Below the pieces are notes generated by a model. The model had not been told where the DNA came from. It saw only the letters and a program-made list of their open reading frames with translations, and made no database searches. DNA of 64,000 nucleotides. It comes from Verrucomicrobiota bacterium. Its GTDB lineage: Bacteria > Verrucomicrobiota > Verrucomicrobiia > Verrucomicrobiales > Verrucomicrobiaceae. The stretch spans positions 1 to 64,000 of the forward strand of contig JAFLEI010000023.1 in NCBI GenBank assembly GCA_017301975.1. The letters run 5' to 3'. Shown one piece after another: positions 51,993 to 63,450 of the stretch (position 1 is the first letter of the stretch; each line of letters starts with the position of its first letter). The position numbers and the translations under genes are program-made.

Positions 51993-54900
51993 ATGAACGC
52001 CGCAACATTCGTAGCAAAATTGAACAAGCGCAGGAAGGCCATGGCTTTAGTCATGGTGGTCACCACCGTGGCCTTGATGTCCATGCTTGTGGTCGCCATT
52101 TTCTCGGTCACCCGTACGGAATACAAGGCCAGCCAGAGCTATGTGGCCTCCCGCAGCGCCAAGCAGCTCGCGGATCTCGCCGTCGTTTTTACCGAGGTGC
52201 AGCTGCAAAATGCCCAGAACACCGCCACCGGTTCCTTTAGCCGCACCATTCATGCCACTCAGCCCGGCATGGCTCGTGTTTACCAGTCCAATGGGGACTT
52301 TGTGCGTGCCCACAAGCTCTATTCCAGCTCGCAGATGGTGATCACCAGTTCCAATGAGGCGGACATCTTCAACACCGCCAACCAGATCCCGACTGACTGG
52401 GCTTCGGCGCAGAATGTGGCACGCTATGTGGATTTGAACGACCCCATCGTGCGCCCAGGTCTCACCACCGGCACCATGGCCCTTTATTTCCCGATCATTG
52501 ATCCACGGGCCGCTTTCAATGGCACCAACCCCGAAAATCAGCGCACCATGACCGCCGTTGAGGGATTCACTTACACCAAGGCGACCCCCGCCATCACCGG
52601 CGCAGGTGGAACGGTGACCTACAATGAAGTGGTGACCCCTGCAGATGCCGGCAATGATCCCAACAAACTGCGCCTGCCCATGCCGGTCGAATGGATTTAT
52701 GTCCTGCGGGACGGCACCACCGGCGCGCTCGATGCCAGCAACAAGTTCATCAGTGCGGACGGTTCCACCACTCCCTCCGCCAGCAATCCCATTATCGGAC
52801 GTGTGGCCTTCTGGACGGATGACGAGTCCTGCAAAGTCAATGTCAACACCGCCTCGGAGCCCACCTTTTTTGCTCCACCGTACTTCTATCATCAGCGTGA
52901 TTCCAAATGGGCCAATTTTCCCGGCACTGCGGGCGAATATCAGCGTTACCCCGGTCATCCCGCCACGGTGGCTTTGAGCACAGTGCTCGCACCCGGCGTC
53001 AAGCTGGACGTTTATGCGCAGGGTGCCAACGTCGACAACATCACTGAGATCAAGGACGCCATTTACACCCTCATTCCAAAGATTGCCAAAGGCGGCTCTA
53101 CTTCGGGCACCAGGCCGTTCGTCAAAGATGAGTTTTCCAGCAGCAATGGTGAACTGACCGTGGCCAACAGCGGCGACACCCTCATGGCTCGAAAAGAAAG
53201 ACTCTTCGCCAGCGTGGATGAAATGCTCTTTGCGGACGGCACCAATGACTCCTCCTTGAACTACAACGACAGCAAGGGCCGGGTTGCCACCAGCATTCAG
53301 CTCCCTGGTCAGGGCTCGCGCTACTTGTTTGATCACGACACCTTGGAACGCTCCAGGTTTTTCCTGACCTCCAACAGCCGCTCTCCCGAATTCAGCATTC
53401 ACGGCCTTCCGCGCATCGCCATGTGGCCCGTCGCGGACGAAGGGCTGGGGCAGCAGCGCCGCACCAGCTTTGACACCATGATCGCTCTCTGCTCCACTCT
53501 GCGTGGCAAGACTGCAGGAGCAGCCGTGGCCAACAGTTACATTTTCCGCCGCGCCCAGCCTCATCATCCCACCCATGACGTGACCGGTTCCTCCTCGGAC
53601 TACGGTGGTTCCACGGGGCTGACCAGAAACAGCAAATTGCTCGATTATCTCTACGCAGAGATGACGACTTTGCAGTTCCCCCAGACTTCCTCGCTCGGCA
53701 CCAGCAACAATTTCGGCCAGAAGTATGGCACCGACAATGCCGCCCAGCTTGCCATCCAGTTCTTTGACTACATCCGCTGCACCAACCTCTATGACGGCGT
53801 CCTGGCGCGCAACAATGATGGGATGTCCGGCTACAACGGCACCAACCCGATCACCGGCACTCCGCTATATCTGCAGAGAGACAATATTTCCACCTCTCGT
53901 TTCACCTACACGGAGCAGCGCATCACCCGCCGCGCTTCGGGCAGTTTGAACGATGGCACGCAGACGCAGATTGGCAGTTCATTGGTGACGGCCGATCAAT
54001 ATGTGTTCCCGGGTCACGGCCAGGTCTCACCGGCGCGCTGGAGCAAGAACGGTCGCATCGTTCAGGGCCTGGGCCGAATGTTCACGATTTCAGAAATCGG
54101 CTTCCAGTTCATCTGCACGGCCGATGGCCAGAATGATCCTCAATACGCCGTCAACACCGGCGGTGTAATGAGCGGTGGCGGCAGCGCCCCCAAGGCCCTT
54201 TCCACCCGTGAAAGCGGTGCAGCCCCCTCCAACAATCCTGGCGGTTCGGCTGCGACCTTCCTGCCACCCCAGATGCCGCCGCGCGTCCCGCCATGGCTGG
54301 GGTTCAATCGCTGGTATTCCAATTTCCCCCCGCTCTCGGCCCCCTACGGCAACGGTACTTACTACGGCTGCAATCCCTCCATCGCAGCCCGGCATCCGTC
54401 TCTCCATCCTGGCTACAATCCCATCAACTGGAACATGACCTTGGAGCTGAACACTCCCCTCCAGCAGGATCAAAAACGGGTGCAGGCCATGCTGATGCTG
54501 GAGTTCTTCTGCCCCATGTCGGGCTGGACGAAGATGTTCCCGGAGTGGGCCATTGTTCTCGATGGCAATTTCATGCGCTCCATCCAGCTCAATGGACAGT
54601 CGCTGTTTCCCACGACACAGGACGTGATCGTCAAATCCAACGGCAACGTCTACGAGGCCTTCGACTGCTATTCCATGGGTGGCCATGTGGGCCCCACCGC
54701 CATTGCGGGCGGTCGCGCCGGTCCGGGCTGGGGAACCAGTCTGATGGGGGACGACACCAATCCCTATGTCTCAGGAACAGCCCGTGCCAGTGACACCAGC
54801 CGTTACCTCGCCAATCCCGGCTCCAATGACAACGGTCATGACGGTTTGAACAACTGGGGTCTCATCAGCCAGTTCATCACCGTGAACCGCAACACGCCGA

Positions 54901-57095
54901 TGGTTTTGACTTTCGGCCAGCGCGATCTGGTGATCAAAATCTATGACTCCCACAGCAAGGCCGGAGCCAATGGCCAGGAATGCCAAAGCATCAGCGTTTC
55001 GTTTGATGGGGCCTCCCTGCCAGTCCCCGCCCTGGTCTATTCGGCCAACGAACGCCGCGTCAATGGCTCGCCTCTGTATGAGCCTGCAAACAAGAACGAA
55101 ATCGATCACTTTTTTTATACCGACGCCTACGGCAGGGACACCTATCGCCGTTCCGCCCAAGCTCCCCATTGGTGGTGCTTTAACCGCATGGGCTGCCTCA
55201 ATCGCATGATTGGCCCGCCCAATCCGGCTTACAAAGGAACCGCCAATCCGCCCCTGTATCTGGTGGCCCCCAGCTTCAACCAAACCTTCTCCTCCAGTGA
55301 TGACCAGTTGTTTACCGGCCGCCTGGACACGGAATCTCGATTTGCTTCCGTTGCCGGCGGCAGTGTCAGCTTTGACAATGGAGGAAGAGTTGGACTCAGC
55401 ATCATTCCGCCCGAGGCAACCGTCACCAGCGGTGGCGCCGTCATCACGGATGTGAATGGGAATCCCTGGTCGGGTTCGGATGTCATCCGCACCTTTGTGC
55501 CTGCTGTCGGGGATTACCGGCTCCCCGCTGCCCGCTACAATGTGCCCAACACCATGTGGATGCGCCACCCGCTGTGGCAGAAAGTGGACTCCATGCCGCC
55601 ACTCACCCAGCCGCGCAGCATTCACTCCTTCACCACGCACATCGCCACCACCGAGTCTGGCTGCATCCTTCCAACCGCAGCGATGTTGACCAAATATTCA
55701 GCCCTGTTGAGCCTGAACAAAAACCAGCAGCTCGTCGCTGGTGCACCTTACGGCGATGCTCGCATTCCTGATCTGCCACCCGATGACGGCTGGGCGGCCA
55801 CCGCCAACGCCTTTGGCGACTACGACAACGGAATCGGCAACGCCCGTGACGGTGCCTACGTAAACAAGCCGGACGAGGGCAACTTCTACGCGGGGAGATA
55901 CACCCGCAACAACGTGACAAAATTCTACCGCTCGGGCTATTTCTACGAGCCCTGGCACAACAGCGACGACTGGCGCACCGGCATCTACATGACTCCGAAC
56001 CGCATGGTGTCTTCCCCTGTGATGTTCGGCTCACTGCCCACCGGGGTCTGGTCCGGTGGCAATGTCAGCGCCAGTGCTGTTTCCGGTGTGTCTTACTCGG
56101 AAGGCAAACCCTGGCAGACCCTTTTGTTCCGTCCCCACGCCAGCTCCAATGCCAACTACGGCAAGGCTGTCACTCCCGGCCATCCGGGCGACAACAATCC
56201 CCGGGACCATTACCTGCTGGACCTCTTCTTCATGCCCGTCGTGGAGCCCTACGCCATCAGCGAGCCGCTTTCCACCGCAGGCCGCATCAATCTGAACTAC
56301 CAGATTGTTCCTTTCACCAACATCACCCGTGCCACGGGCATGCATGCCGTGATGAAAGGCGAGTTCATGACCGCCATTCCTCTGGGCGATATTGACAACG
56401 CAAAAACTTACTATTCCAACAGAGCCGGTGCAAGTTCCACGGAAGGGCAGGCTGCCTGGTCCGGTTCTGGAGACGTCTTCTGGAATGAGGGCGCTCACCA
56501 AAGGTACTGGCACCGCCCGATTGATGTCACTAAGACACTGTACCAGTTTGAGCAGAAGTTCCTCCACTCGGCCACAGGCACGAACCATGCGCTCAACCGC
56601 TACCGCGGCCTGTTCCGCAGCCCAAGCCAGATCTGTGAGATCCACCTGATCCCCGACGTCAGCAAAGGGGCCTCAGCCGGTGGTGAAACCCTCGGCAGTA
56701 TTTCCAACATCAACGCCAACACCAGCGGCACCAACTTGCAGTCTGTCATGGAGCAGTTCTGGCAGACCCATCCAGGAACGGGTGACAATACTCGTGAACG
56801 CCCCTATTCCAACATTTACGCCCGTGTCACCACGCGCAGCAACACCTTCCGGGTCCACATGCGTGCGCAGGTCATCACCAAGGCCCGCTCCACCGCTGCA
56901 GACACCATGGATCCCACCAAGGATGCCATCCTGGGTGAGTATCGCGGTTCCGCCCTGATTGAGCGTTACATCGACCCCACCGATTCGAACAATCCTCTGC
57001 CCGATTACGGCGCGGCTTCCAACCCGCTGGGGGAAAAGCCCTTGGATTATTATTACAAGTTCCGCACGCTCGAAAGCAAGCGTTTCAGCCCATAA
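51993..57095 (+). CDS. Verru_Chthon cassette protein A (GspK-like giant minor pseudopilin?)
   Basis: A 1700-residue protein. The ATG at 51993 is chosen for the AGGAG six bases upstream. A basic N-terminus (KLNKRRK, 9-15) precedes one hydrophobic helix (about 17-40), without the F-x-x-x-E prepilin motif. Residues 276-288 (DDESCKVNVNTAS) match the (I/L/V)-N-(L/V)-N-T-A block found in GspK/PilX-type pseudopilins, which also lack Glu at +5. The rest is a large extracytoplasmic part rich in Tyr, Trp and Asn. Family identity (TIGR02600-type cassette A) comes from the A-B-C-D order and the giant neighbour. It may cap a pseudopilus that exports the giant protein (inference). The cassette genes follow on the same strand with gaps of 50, 11 and 51 bp and are probably one operon. 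Confidence 0.88.
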   Translation: MNAATFVAKLNKRRKAMALVMVVTTVALMSMLVVAIFSVTRTEYKASQSYVASRSAKQLADLAVVFTEVQLQNAQNTATGSFSRTIHATQPGMARVYQSNGDFVRAHKLYSSSQMVITSSNEADIFNTANQIPTDWASAQNVARYVDLNDPIVRPGLTTGTMALYFPIIDPRAAFNGTNPENQRTMTAVEGFTYTKATPAITGAGGTVTYNEVVTPADAGNDPNKLRLPMPVEWIYVLRDGTTGALDASNKFISADGSTTPSASNPIIGRVAFWTDDESCKVNVNTASEPTFFAPPYFYHQRDSKWANFPGTAGEYQRYPGHPATVALSTVLAPGVKLDVYAQGANVDNITEIKDAIYTLIPKIAKGGSTSGTRPFVKDEFSSSNGELTVANSGDTLMARKERLFASVDEMLFADGTNDSSLNYNDSKGRVATSIQLPGQGSRYLFDHDTLERSRFFLTSNSRSPEFSIHGLPRIAMWPVADEGLGQQRRTSFDTMIALCSTLRGKTAGAAVANSYIFRRAQPHHPTHDVTGSSSDYGGSTGLTRNSKLLDYLYAEMTTLQFPQTSSLGTSNNFGQKYGTDNAAQLAIQFFDYIRCTNLYDGVLARNNDGMSGYNGTNPITGTPLYLQRDNISTSRFTYTEQRITRRASGSLNDGTQTQIGSSLVTADQYVFPGHGQVSPARWSKNGRIVQGLGRMFTISEIGFQFICTADGQNDPQYAVNTGGVMSGGGSAPKALSTRESGAAPSNNPGGSAATFLPPQMPPRVPPWLGFNRWYSNFPPLSAPYGNGTYYGCNPSIAARHPSLHPGYNPINWNMTLELNTPLQQDQKRVQAMLMLEFFCPMSGWTKMFPEWAIVLDGNFMRSIQLNGQSLFPTTQDVIVKSNGNVYEAFDCYSMGGHVGPTAIAGGRAGPGWGTSLMGDDTNPYVSGTARASDTSRYLANPGSNDNGHDGLNNWGLISQFITVNRNTPMVLTFGQRDLVIKIYDSHSKAGANGQECQSISVSFDGASLPVPALVYSANERRVNGSPLYEPANKNEIDHFFYTDAYGRDTYRRSAQAPHWWCFNRMGCLNRMIGPPNPAYKGTANPPLYLVAPSFNQTFSSSDDQLFTGRLDTESRFASVAGGSVSFDNGGRVGLSIIPPEATVTSGGAVITDVNGNPWSGSDVIRTFVPAVGDYRLPAARYNVPNTMWMRHPLWQKVDSMPPLTQPRSIHSFTTHIATTESGCILPTAAMLTKYSALLSLNKNQQLVAGAPYGDARIPDLPPDDGWAATANAFGDYDNGIGNARDGAYVNKPDEGNFYAGRYTRNNVTKFYRSGYFYEPWHNSDDWRTGIYMTPNRMVSSPVMFGSLPTGVWSGGNVSASAVSGVSYSEGKPWQTLLFRPHASSNANYGKAVTPGHPGDNNPRDHYLLDLFFMPVVEPYAISEPLSTAGRINLNYQIVPFTNITRATGMHAVMKGEFMTAIPLGDIDNAKTYYSNRAGASSTEGQAAWSGSGDVFWNEGAHQRYWHRPIDVTKTLYQFEQKFLHSATGTNHALNRYRGLFRSPSQICEIHLIPDVSKGASAGGETLGSISNINANTSGTNLQSVMEQFWQTHPGTGDNTRERPYSNIYARVTTRSNTFRVHMRAQVITKARSTAADTMDPTKDAILGEYRGSALIERYIDPTDSNNPLPDYGAASNPLGEKPLDYYYKFRTLESKRFSP

Positions 57096-57145
57096 GGATC
57101 CGCCGTTGCCATTCTTCTCCCCTCGGAGCCCATCTTTCTTAGCAT

Positions 57146-57619
57146 ATGAAAAGTCTCACAAAAACCCGGTCGAAGGCTGGTTTCTCATTGGTCGAGGTCA
57201 CTCTGGCTGTGGCCATCGCGGCTCTCGCCATCATCACGCTCCTGGGCCTCCTGCCTCAGGGGCTTGAGATGGCGCGTAAAACGGCGCTGATGGTCAATGA
57301 CAGCAACATTCTGGAGCAGATCACCCATGATCTGGAGAACGCGGCCTTCGATCAGTTGCCGACGCAAACATTGAAGAAATACTACAACGATCAGGCCCGC
57401 GAGGTGCAGCAGGATGCCACTGACCTCGCCTTCGTGGTGGAAATCGAACCGCAGCAGGTCGTGGCGCTGCCTAAAGCCGAGAAGACCCAGCCGTATATGA
57501 AGCGAGTGATCATCCGCATCGCCGCATCCAGTTCTCCTGGGTTTGTGTTCACGCCGCTCAGCAGCAACACCGGTGCCCCTTATGTCACCTTCAATCATTT
57601 GATCGCCAAAACCCGCTGA
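57146..57619 (+). CDS. Verru_Chthon cassette protein B, type IV pilin-like
   Basis: A 157-residue protein with a prepilin N-terminus: basic leader MKSLTKTRSKAG, predicted cleavage after Gly12, then FSLVE with Glu17 at +5 and the hydrophobic helix VTLAVAIAALAIITLLGLLP. The sequence around the helix resembles minor pseudopilin GspI. The C-terminal domain (about 50-157) is small and soluble, with one beta-rich end (MKRVIIRIAASSSPGFVF). It needs a prepilin peptidase, not seen here. Confidence 0.9.
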   Translation: MKSLTKTRSKAGFSLVEVTLAVAIAALAIITLLGLLPQGLEMARKTALMVNDSNILEQITHDLENAAFDQLPTQTLKKYYNDQAREVQQDATDLAFVVEIEPQQVVALPKAEKTQPYMKRVIIRIAASSSPGFVFTPLSSNTGAPYVTFNHLIAKTR

Positions 57620-57630
57620 TTTTTACTGAC

Positions 57631-58848
57631 ATGAAGCTTTCCACCTTCTCGCCGCGACCAGCCTCGCTTTGCCGCCCCCGGCCAGGTGCTCGCGCTGCTT
57701 TTACCCTCATTGAACTCCTCGTTTCAGTGACGTTTCTTGTGATCTTGATGCTCGTCGTCTCCCAGGTCATCGGCATCGTGCAGCGCAGCTGGGTGCGGGC
57801 CAATTCGCGCGTCTCCCAGTTCCGTGAAGCGCGTCAGGCGTTCGACACGCTCTCACGCTCCCTGTCTCAGGCAACCCTGAACAATTACTGGGACAATGAA
57901 TTCGACACCGTGGGCACGGATGCCGCGGGCCAGCAGATCACTCTGGCCAAAGACTACTTCAGGCAGTCGGAGCTTCAGTTTGTCTGCGGCCCCACCAGCA
58001 AGGTCGTACCCGGTGCCGCAGGCAACGCGCAAAACTATCCGGGCCATGCCGTTTTCTTCCAGGCACCTCTGGGAATCGCAAGCCTTGTCGCCACGACCAC
58101 CTCGGGCTCTTCCAACACCCAGCCGGTCAACACCGAAAACATGGTCAATCTTCTCTGCGGCCGCGGATATTTCGTGGAGTGGGGAACCGATGCTTCATTC
58201 CGTCCTCCCTTTCTGGAACAGCTTAACAATGCAGTCCCTGTGCGCAGCCGCCTCCGTTTGATGGAATACAGCCCCACCGCCGAAAAAAACCGCATTTATG
58301 ACACTTCGTTGCGGCCCATCACCTCCCATTCCATGGAGTGGTATCAGGATGTGCTGAACACCGAAGTGCAAAGCGCACAGGCGGAGACGGCCCAGACTCG
58401 TGCCTTCACCCGCCCCATTGCCGAAAACATCATTGCCCTGGTGATTTCTCCGCAGATGGAGGTCACCGGCAATCAGAACACAACTCCTTACGGCATCGCC
58501 CCTCAGTATCTTTACGATTCGACTTTGAAGCTCAATCCGGGCGCCACGCTGAACAACGTTGGTCCGCAGGGCACTCAGCACCTTCTCCCTCCGTTGCTGA
58601 AGGTCAGCATGATCGCCTTGGATGAACGGTCCGGTGAGTTCCTGGCGCGAGATGAAAACAGCCAGATGCGGGCGCAGTTGCTGACAGCCATTGCGGGCAA
58701 GCTCCAAAATGCCGCAAGCTTGAGCGAAGAGCTTGATGGAAGCCAGGGCAAGGCGGGAACTCTGGTTCAGCTTCTGCTTGATCAAAAGCTTAACTACCGA
58801 GTTTTCAGCACCACCATCGCCTTGAAACAGTCCCGCTGGAGCTTCTGA
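57631..58848 (+). CDS. Verru_Chthon cassette protein C, type IV pilin-like
   Basis: A 405-residue protein. The leader is 23 residues and basic; cleavage is predicted after Ala23, before FTLIE with Glu28 at +5, and the helix LLVSVTFLVILMLVVSQVIG follows. The periplasmic part is far longer than in a normal minor pseudopilin. A stretch near 290-330 (MEVTGNQNTTPYGIAPQYLYD) and the end (LNYRVFSTTIALKQSRWSF) are beta-rich. The N-terminal pattern and the long, beta-rich body recall GspJ. It begins 11 bp after gene B. Confidence 0.9.
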   Translation: MKLSTFSPRPASLCRPRPGARAAFTLIELLVSVTFLVILMLVVSQVIGIVQRSWVRANSRVSQFREARQAFDTLSRSLSQATLNNYWDNEFDTVGTDAAGQQITLAKDYFRQSELQFVCGPTSKVVPGAAGNAQNYPGHAVFFQAPLGIASLVATTTSGSSNTQPVNTENMVNLLCGRGYFVEWGTDASFRPPFLEQLNNAVPVRSRLRLMEYSPTAEKNRIYDTSLRPITSHSMEWYQDVLNTEVQSAQAETAQTRAFTRPIAENIIALVISPQMEVTGNQNTTPYGIAPQYLYDSTLKLNPGATLNNVGPQGTQHLLPPLLKVSMIALDERSGEFLARDENSQMRAQLLTAIAGKLQNAASLSEELDGSQGKAGTLVQLLLDQKLNYRVFSTTIALKQSRWSF

Positions 58849-58899
58849 TCAGACTTTTCCTTTGCACCCGTGCTCTTTAACTCGGCCCCATTCCTTCCT

Positions 58900-59631
58900 A
58901 TGACTCACTCCCCATTCTTTGATCGGCAGGCCCGGCGGGCCTTCAGCTTGATCGAAATGCTAGTGGTGATCGCCCTCGTCGCGATGATCATGGCTTCTGC
59001 CACCCCTGCCTTGATGCGCACCATGCAGGCCACCCGCCTGGCATCCACAGGCGATTCCATCATGGGGGCCATCACAGAGGCCAAGCAGCTCGCTTACGCA
59101 CAGAATGTCCCCGTGGAATTGAGGTTCTTCAAATACGCTGACCAGGATTTCCCCGGCTCCACGGTGCTGCTCTTCCGTTCTTATCAGATGTTTAAAATCG
59201 TGACCGTGACTCAAGGGGTCGGGCCGAATGCACAGACCTCGGAGTCGGTACAGCCGGTCGGAGCCTTGACCAAGCTGTCGGACGGCATCATCATCGCCGC
59301 AGACGTGGGCTTGTCCCCGTTCCTCAATGGGCAGAACGGGCAGTCAATGGATGACATCAAGACAAACGGTGCCGGCGGCGTGGGCTATTCCGGCGTGAGC
59401 GGTGCCAAATACAACGCCATCCGCTTCATGCCGGATGGCTCCTGCCGGAAAGTTTACGCTCAGCAAAACGGGTTTTCTCAGCTCGATTACGGCACCTTGC
59501 CGCTGAGCTTTTTAACCCTCACGTTCAATAGCGGCGCCGACATCACCACCGGGAACCTGCCCAAAAACTTTTACACCATTCAGATTGATCCTTACACCGG
59601 AAAGGCGCGCAATTATCGTCCCGGCTTCTAG
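58900..59631 (+). CDS. Verru_Chthon cassette protein D, type IV pilin-like
   Basis: A 243-residue protein. The ATG at 58900 gives the leader MTHSPFFDRQARRA, cut after Ala14, then FSLIE with Glu19 at +5 and the helix MLVVIALVAMIMASATPAL. This fits GspH-like minor pseudopilins (short leader, M-L-V-V-I-A-L). A GTG at 58870 is an alternative. The soluble part has a beta-rich middle (VPVELRFFKYADQDFPGSTV) and ends in a basic GKARNYRPGF. It is the last gene of the cassette; guaB follows after 83 bp. Confidence 0.9.
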   Translation: MTHSPFFDRQARRAFSLIEMLVVIALVAMIMASATPALMRTMQATRLASTGDSIMGAITEAKQLAYAQNVPVELRFFKYADQDFPGSTVLLFRSYQMFKIVTVTQGVGPNAQTSESVQPVGALTKLSDGIIIAADVGLSPFLNGQNGQSMDDIKTNGAGGVGYSGVSGAKYNAIRFMPDGSCRKVYAQQNGFSQLDYGTLPLSFLTLTFNSGADITTGNLPKNFYTIQIDPYTGKARNYRPGF

Positions 59632-59640
59632 TTCTGGCGG

Positions 59641-59658
59641 CAGGAAAGTGCCTTCCTG
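59641..59658 (+). terminator. Weak hairpin between the cassette and guaB
   Basis: CAGGAA (59641-59646) and TTCCTG (59653-59658) pair around a six-base loop 9 bp after cassette gene D. No real T-run follows (AATTTTCTG appears 14 bases later), so any termination is modest. Confidence 0.3.
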
Positions 59659-59714
59659 TTCCAAACTGCCCAATTTTCTGCATGACAGCCGCCTGATCGT
59701 CGCTTGAATGGCGT

Positions 59715-61172
59715 ATGGGTGAACTGCCTTCTCTTGCTTTAAGTTTCGATGACGTCCTTGTCCTTCCCGGACTGAGCCAGGTTTTGCCTGGGGATGTCAA
59801 TGTCTCCACCAAACTGGCCGCCATCGGTCTCAATGTGCCGATCCTCTCCTCGGCCATGGACACCGTCACGGAGTCCGAACTCGCCATTGCCCTCGCTCGA
59901 GAGGGCGGTCTCGGCGTCATTCACCGCAACTGCCCCATCGACCAGCAGGCCGAGCACGTGGCACGGGTGAAGCGCTCAGAAAACACCGTCATCCAGCAGC
60001 CCCACACCGTCTCGCCTGAAACTCGCCTGGGCGAAGTGCAGCGTCTGATGCATGAAAAGGGCGTCAGCGGTTTCCCGGTGGTGGATGCGCAGGGCAAACT
60101 CGCCGGCATGGTCACCAGCCGCGACATGTGGTACATCGAGGACGAAAGCACCCCCGTCTCGGCCATCATGACGCCACGTGAGAAACTCTCAGTCGGCACC
60201 CCTCAGACCAGCTTTGAGGATGCCTTGAAGATTCTCTACACGCACCGCATTGAAAAACTTCCGCTTGTAGATTCCAACGGCCAGCTCGCCGGTTTGATCA
60301 CCAAGCAGGACATCGTGAAGCGCCAGATGTTTACCAACGCCGCCAAAGACGCCAATGGTCAGCTCCGCGTCGGCGCCGCCGTCGGCGTCGGTGACGATTG
60401 CGTGGACCGTGGCCTCGCCATGCAGGCCGCCGGCGCGGATGCCGTTTTCATTGATGCCGCCACCGGCCACACCAGCCGCGTCATGCAGGTCATTGCCCGC
60501 CTCCGTGAAGCCCTTGGCTCCACCATGCCCGTCGTCGCTGGCAATGTCGTCACCGCCGATGGCGCTCGCGATCTCGTCAGAGCGGGCGCTTCCGCCGTCA
60601 AAGTCGGCGTCGGCCCCGGCTCCATCTGCACCACCCGCATCATTTCGGGCGTGGGCATGCCGCAGTTCACCGCTGTTCAGGAAGTCGCTGAAGTCTGCCG
60701 TGCCGCAGGCGTCACCGTCATTGCCGATGGCGGCATTCGTTACTCAGGCGACATCGTCAAAGCCCTCGCTGCAGGTGCGGACTTCGTCATGCTCGGCTCC
60801 TTGCTGGCAGGCACGGCTGAAAGCCCCGGCAACATGGTCAAATGGCAGGGCCGCACCTTCAAGGAATACCGTGGCATGGGCAGTCTCAAAGCCATGCGCA
60901 AAGGTGCAGGCGACCGCTACGGGCAGAACTCCTCCGGCAAGCTCGTCCCTGAAGGCGTGGAAGCTCGCGTGCCCTACAAAGGCCCTCTCGCAGATGTGGT
61001 CTTCCAGCTCATCGGCGGCCTCCGCTCAGGCATGGGCTACGTCGGTGCCAACACTCTCGACGAACTGCGCGCCAAAGCCCGCTTCGTGCGCATCACCGCC
61101 GGTGGCCTCAAGGAAAGCCACCCGCATGATGTCGTCATCACCGAAGAACCGGTGAACTACGAGCCGCATTGA
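59715..61172 (+). CDS. guaB: Inosine-5'-monophosphate dehydrogenase
   Basis: A 485-residue protein of normal length. It oxidises IMP to XMP with NAD, the committed step to GMP. The N-terminal [22 protein letters not shown] start, two CBS domains (about 92-207: [21 protein letters not shown] and [20 protein letters not shown]), and the active-site loop [10 protein letters not shown] with Cys305 are clear. The flap and C-terminus end with ITEEPVNY. The stop overlaps the possible upstream start of the guaA frame by one or two bases, so the pair is tightly linked. Confidence 0.97.
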   Translation: MGELPSLALSFDDVLVLPGLSQVLPGDVNVSTKLAAIGLNVPILSSAMDTVTESELAIALAREGGLGVIHRNCPIDQQAEHVARVKRSENTVIQQPHTVSPETRLGEVQRLMHEKGVSGFPVVDAQGKLAGMVTSRDMWYIEDESTPVSAIMTPREKLSVGTPQTSFEDALKILYTHRIEKLPLVDSNGQLAGLITKQDIVKRQMFTNAAKDANGQLRVGAAVGVGDDCVDRGLAMQAAGADAVFIDAATGHTSRVMQVIARLREALGSTMPVVAGNVVTADGARDLVRAGASAVKVGVGPGSICTTRIISGVGMPQFTAVQEVAEVCRAAGVTVIADGGIRYSGDIVKALAAGADFVMLGSLLAGTAESPGNMVKWQGRTFKEYRGMGSLKAMRKGAGDRYGQNSSGKLVPEGVEARVPYKGPLADVVFQLIGGLRSGMGYVGANTLDELRAKARFVRITAGGLKESHPHDVVITEEPVNYEPH

Positions 61173-61222
61173 TGCCTCTGGCATTTGTCATCCGTCATTT
61201 CTGCACTGTCGCCCCCTCTCTC

Positions 61223-62743
<1,521 letters not shown>

Positions 62744-62747
62744 TGTC

Positions 62748-63377
62748 ATGAACGCTGGCTTTCTTCTCTCGTTCGAAGGCTCTGAAGGCTGCGGCAAGTC
62801 CACGCAGATCGCCCTGCTTCGCACCCGGCTAGAAGCCGCAGGGCGCAGTGTCGTGGTGCTGCGTGAGCCCGGCGGCACTGAGCTTGGCGAAAGCATCCGC
62901 CATCTCCTCCAGCATGCCAAAGAGGGAGCCGCCATGACCTCGGAGACCGAGCTCCTCCTCTTCGCCGCCAGCCGCGCCCAGCTAGTTCGCGAAAAAATCC
63001 GCCCACTGCTCGAATCCGGCACCTTCGTCATCCTCGACCGTTTCCTCGACTCCACCACCGTCTATCAAGGCATCGCCCGCGGCCTCCCGCTGGAAAGCGT
63101 TCGCGCCATCAATCACTTCGCCATTGGCGGCACCCTGCCGCAGCTCACACTCGTGCTCGACATGGACAGCGCCACCGCCTGGCAGCGCATTCATCAAAGC
63201 GGCCGCGAGCTGGACCGCATGGAAAGCCAGCCTCAGTCCTTCTTCGAAAAAGTGCGTCAAGGCTATCTCGATATCGCTCAGGCAGAGCCGCAGCGCATTC
63301 AGGTCGTTGATGCCGGAGCCTCCCCCGAGGCTGTGCATGAAGCGGTTTGGGAACGGGTTTCCACACGGTTGATGTGA
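62748..63377 (+). CDS. tmk: Thymidylate kinase
   Basis: A 209-residue protein, normal for the family. It phosphorylates dTMP to dTDP. The P-loop is EGSEGCGKST (10-19), followed by LREPGGTELGE (38-48), the DR(Y/F) motif D97-R98, and the LID SGRELDRME (151-159). There is no basic residue in the variable part of the P-loop while the LID carries Arg residues, the type II arrangement. The start at 62748 is 4 bp after guaA and gives MNAGFLLSFEG. Confidence 0.96.
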   Translation: MNAGFLLSFEGSEGCGKSTQIALLRTRLEAAGRSVVVLREPGGTELGESIRHLLQHAKEGAAMTSETELLLFAASRAQLVREKIRPLLESGTFVILDRFLDSTTVYQGIARGLPLESVRAINHFAIGGTLPQLTLVLDMDSATAWQRIHQSGRELDRMESQPQSFFEKVRQGYLDIAQAEPQRIQVVDAGASPEAVHEAVWERVSTRLM

Positions 63378-63450
63378 GGAGATCCATAGGACGCAGAAAC
63401 CAGGCAGTTTAGGATTGCGTTTAAGGTGAACTTCCACTGAACTGCAGCCT

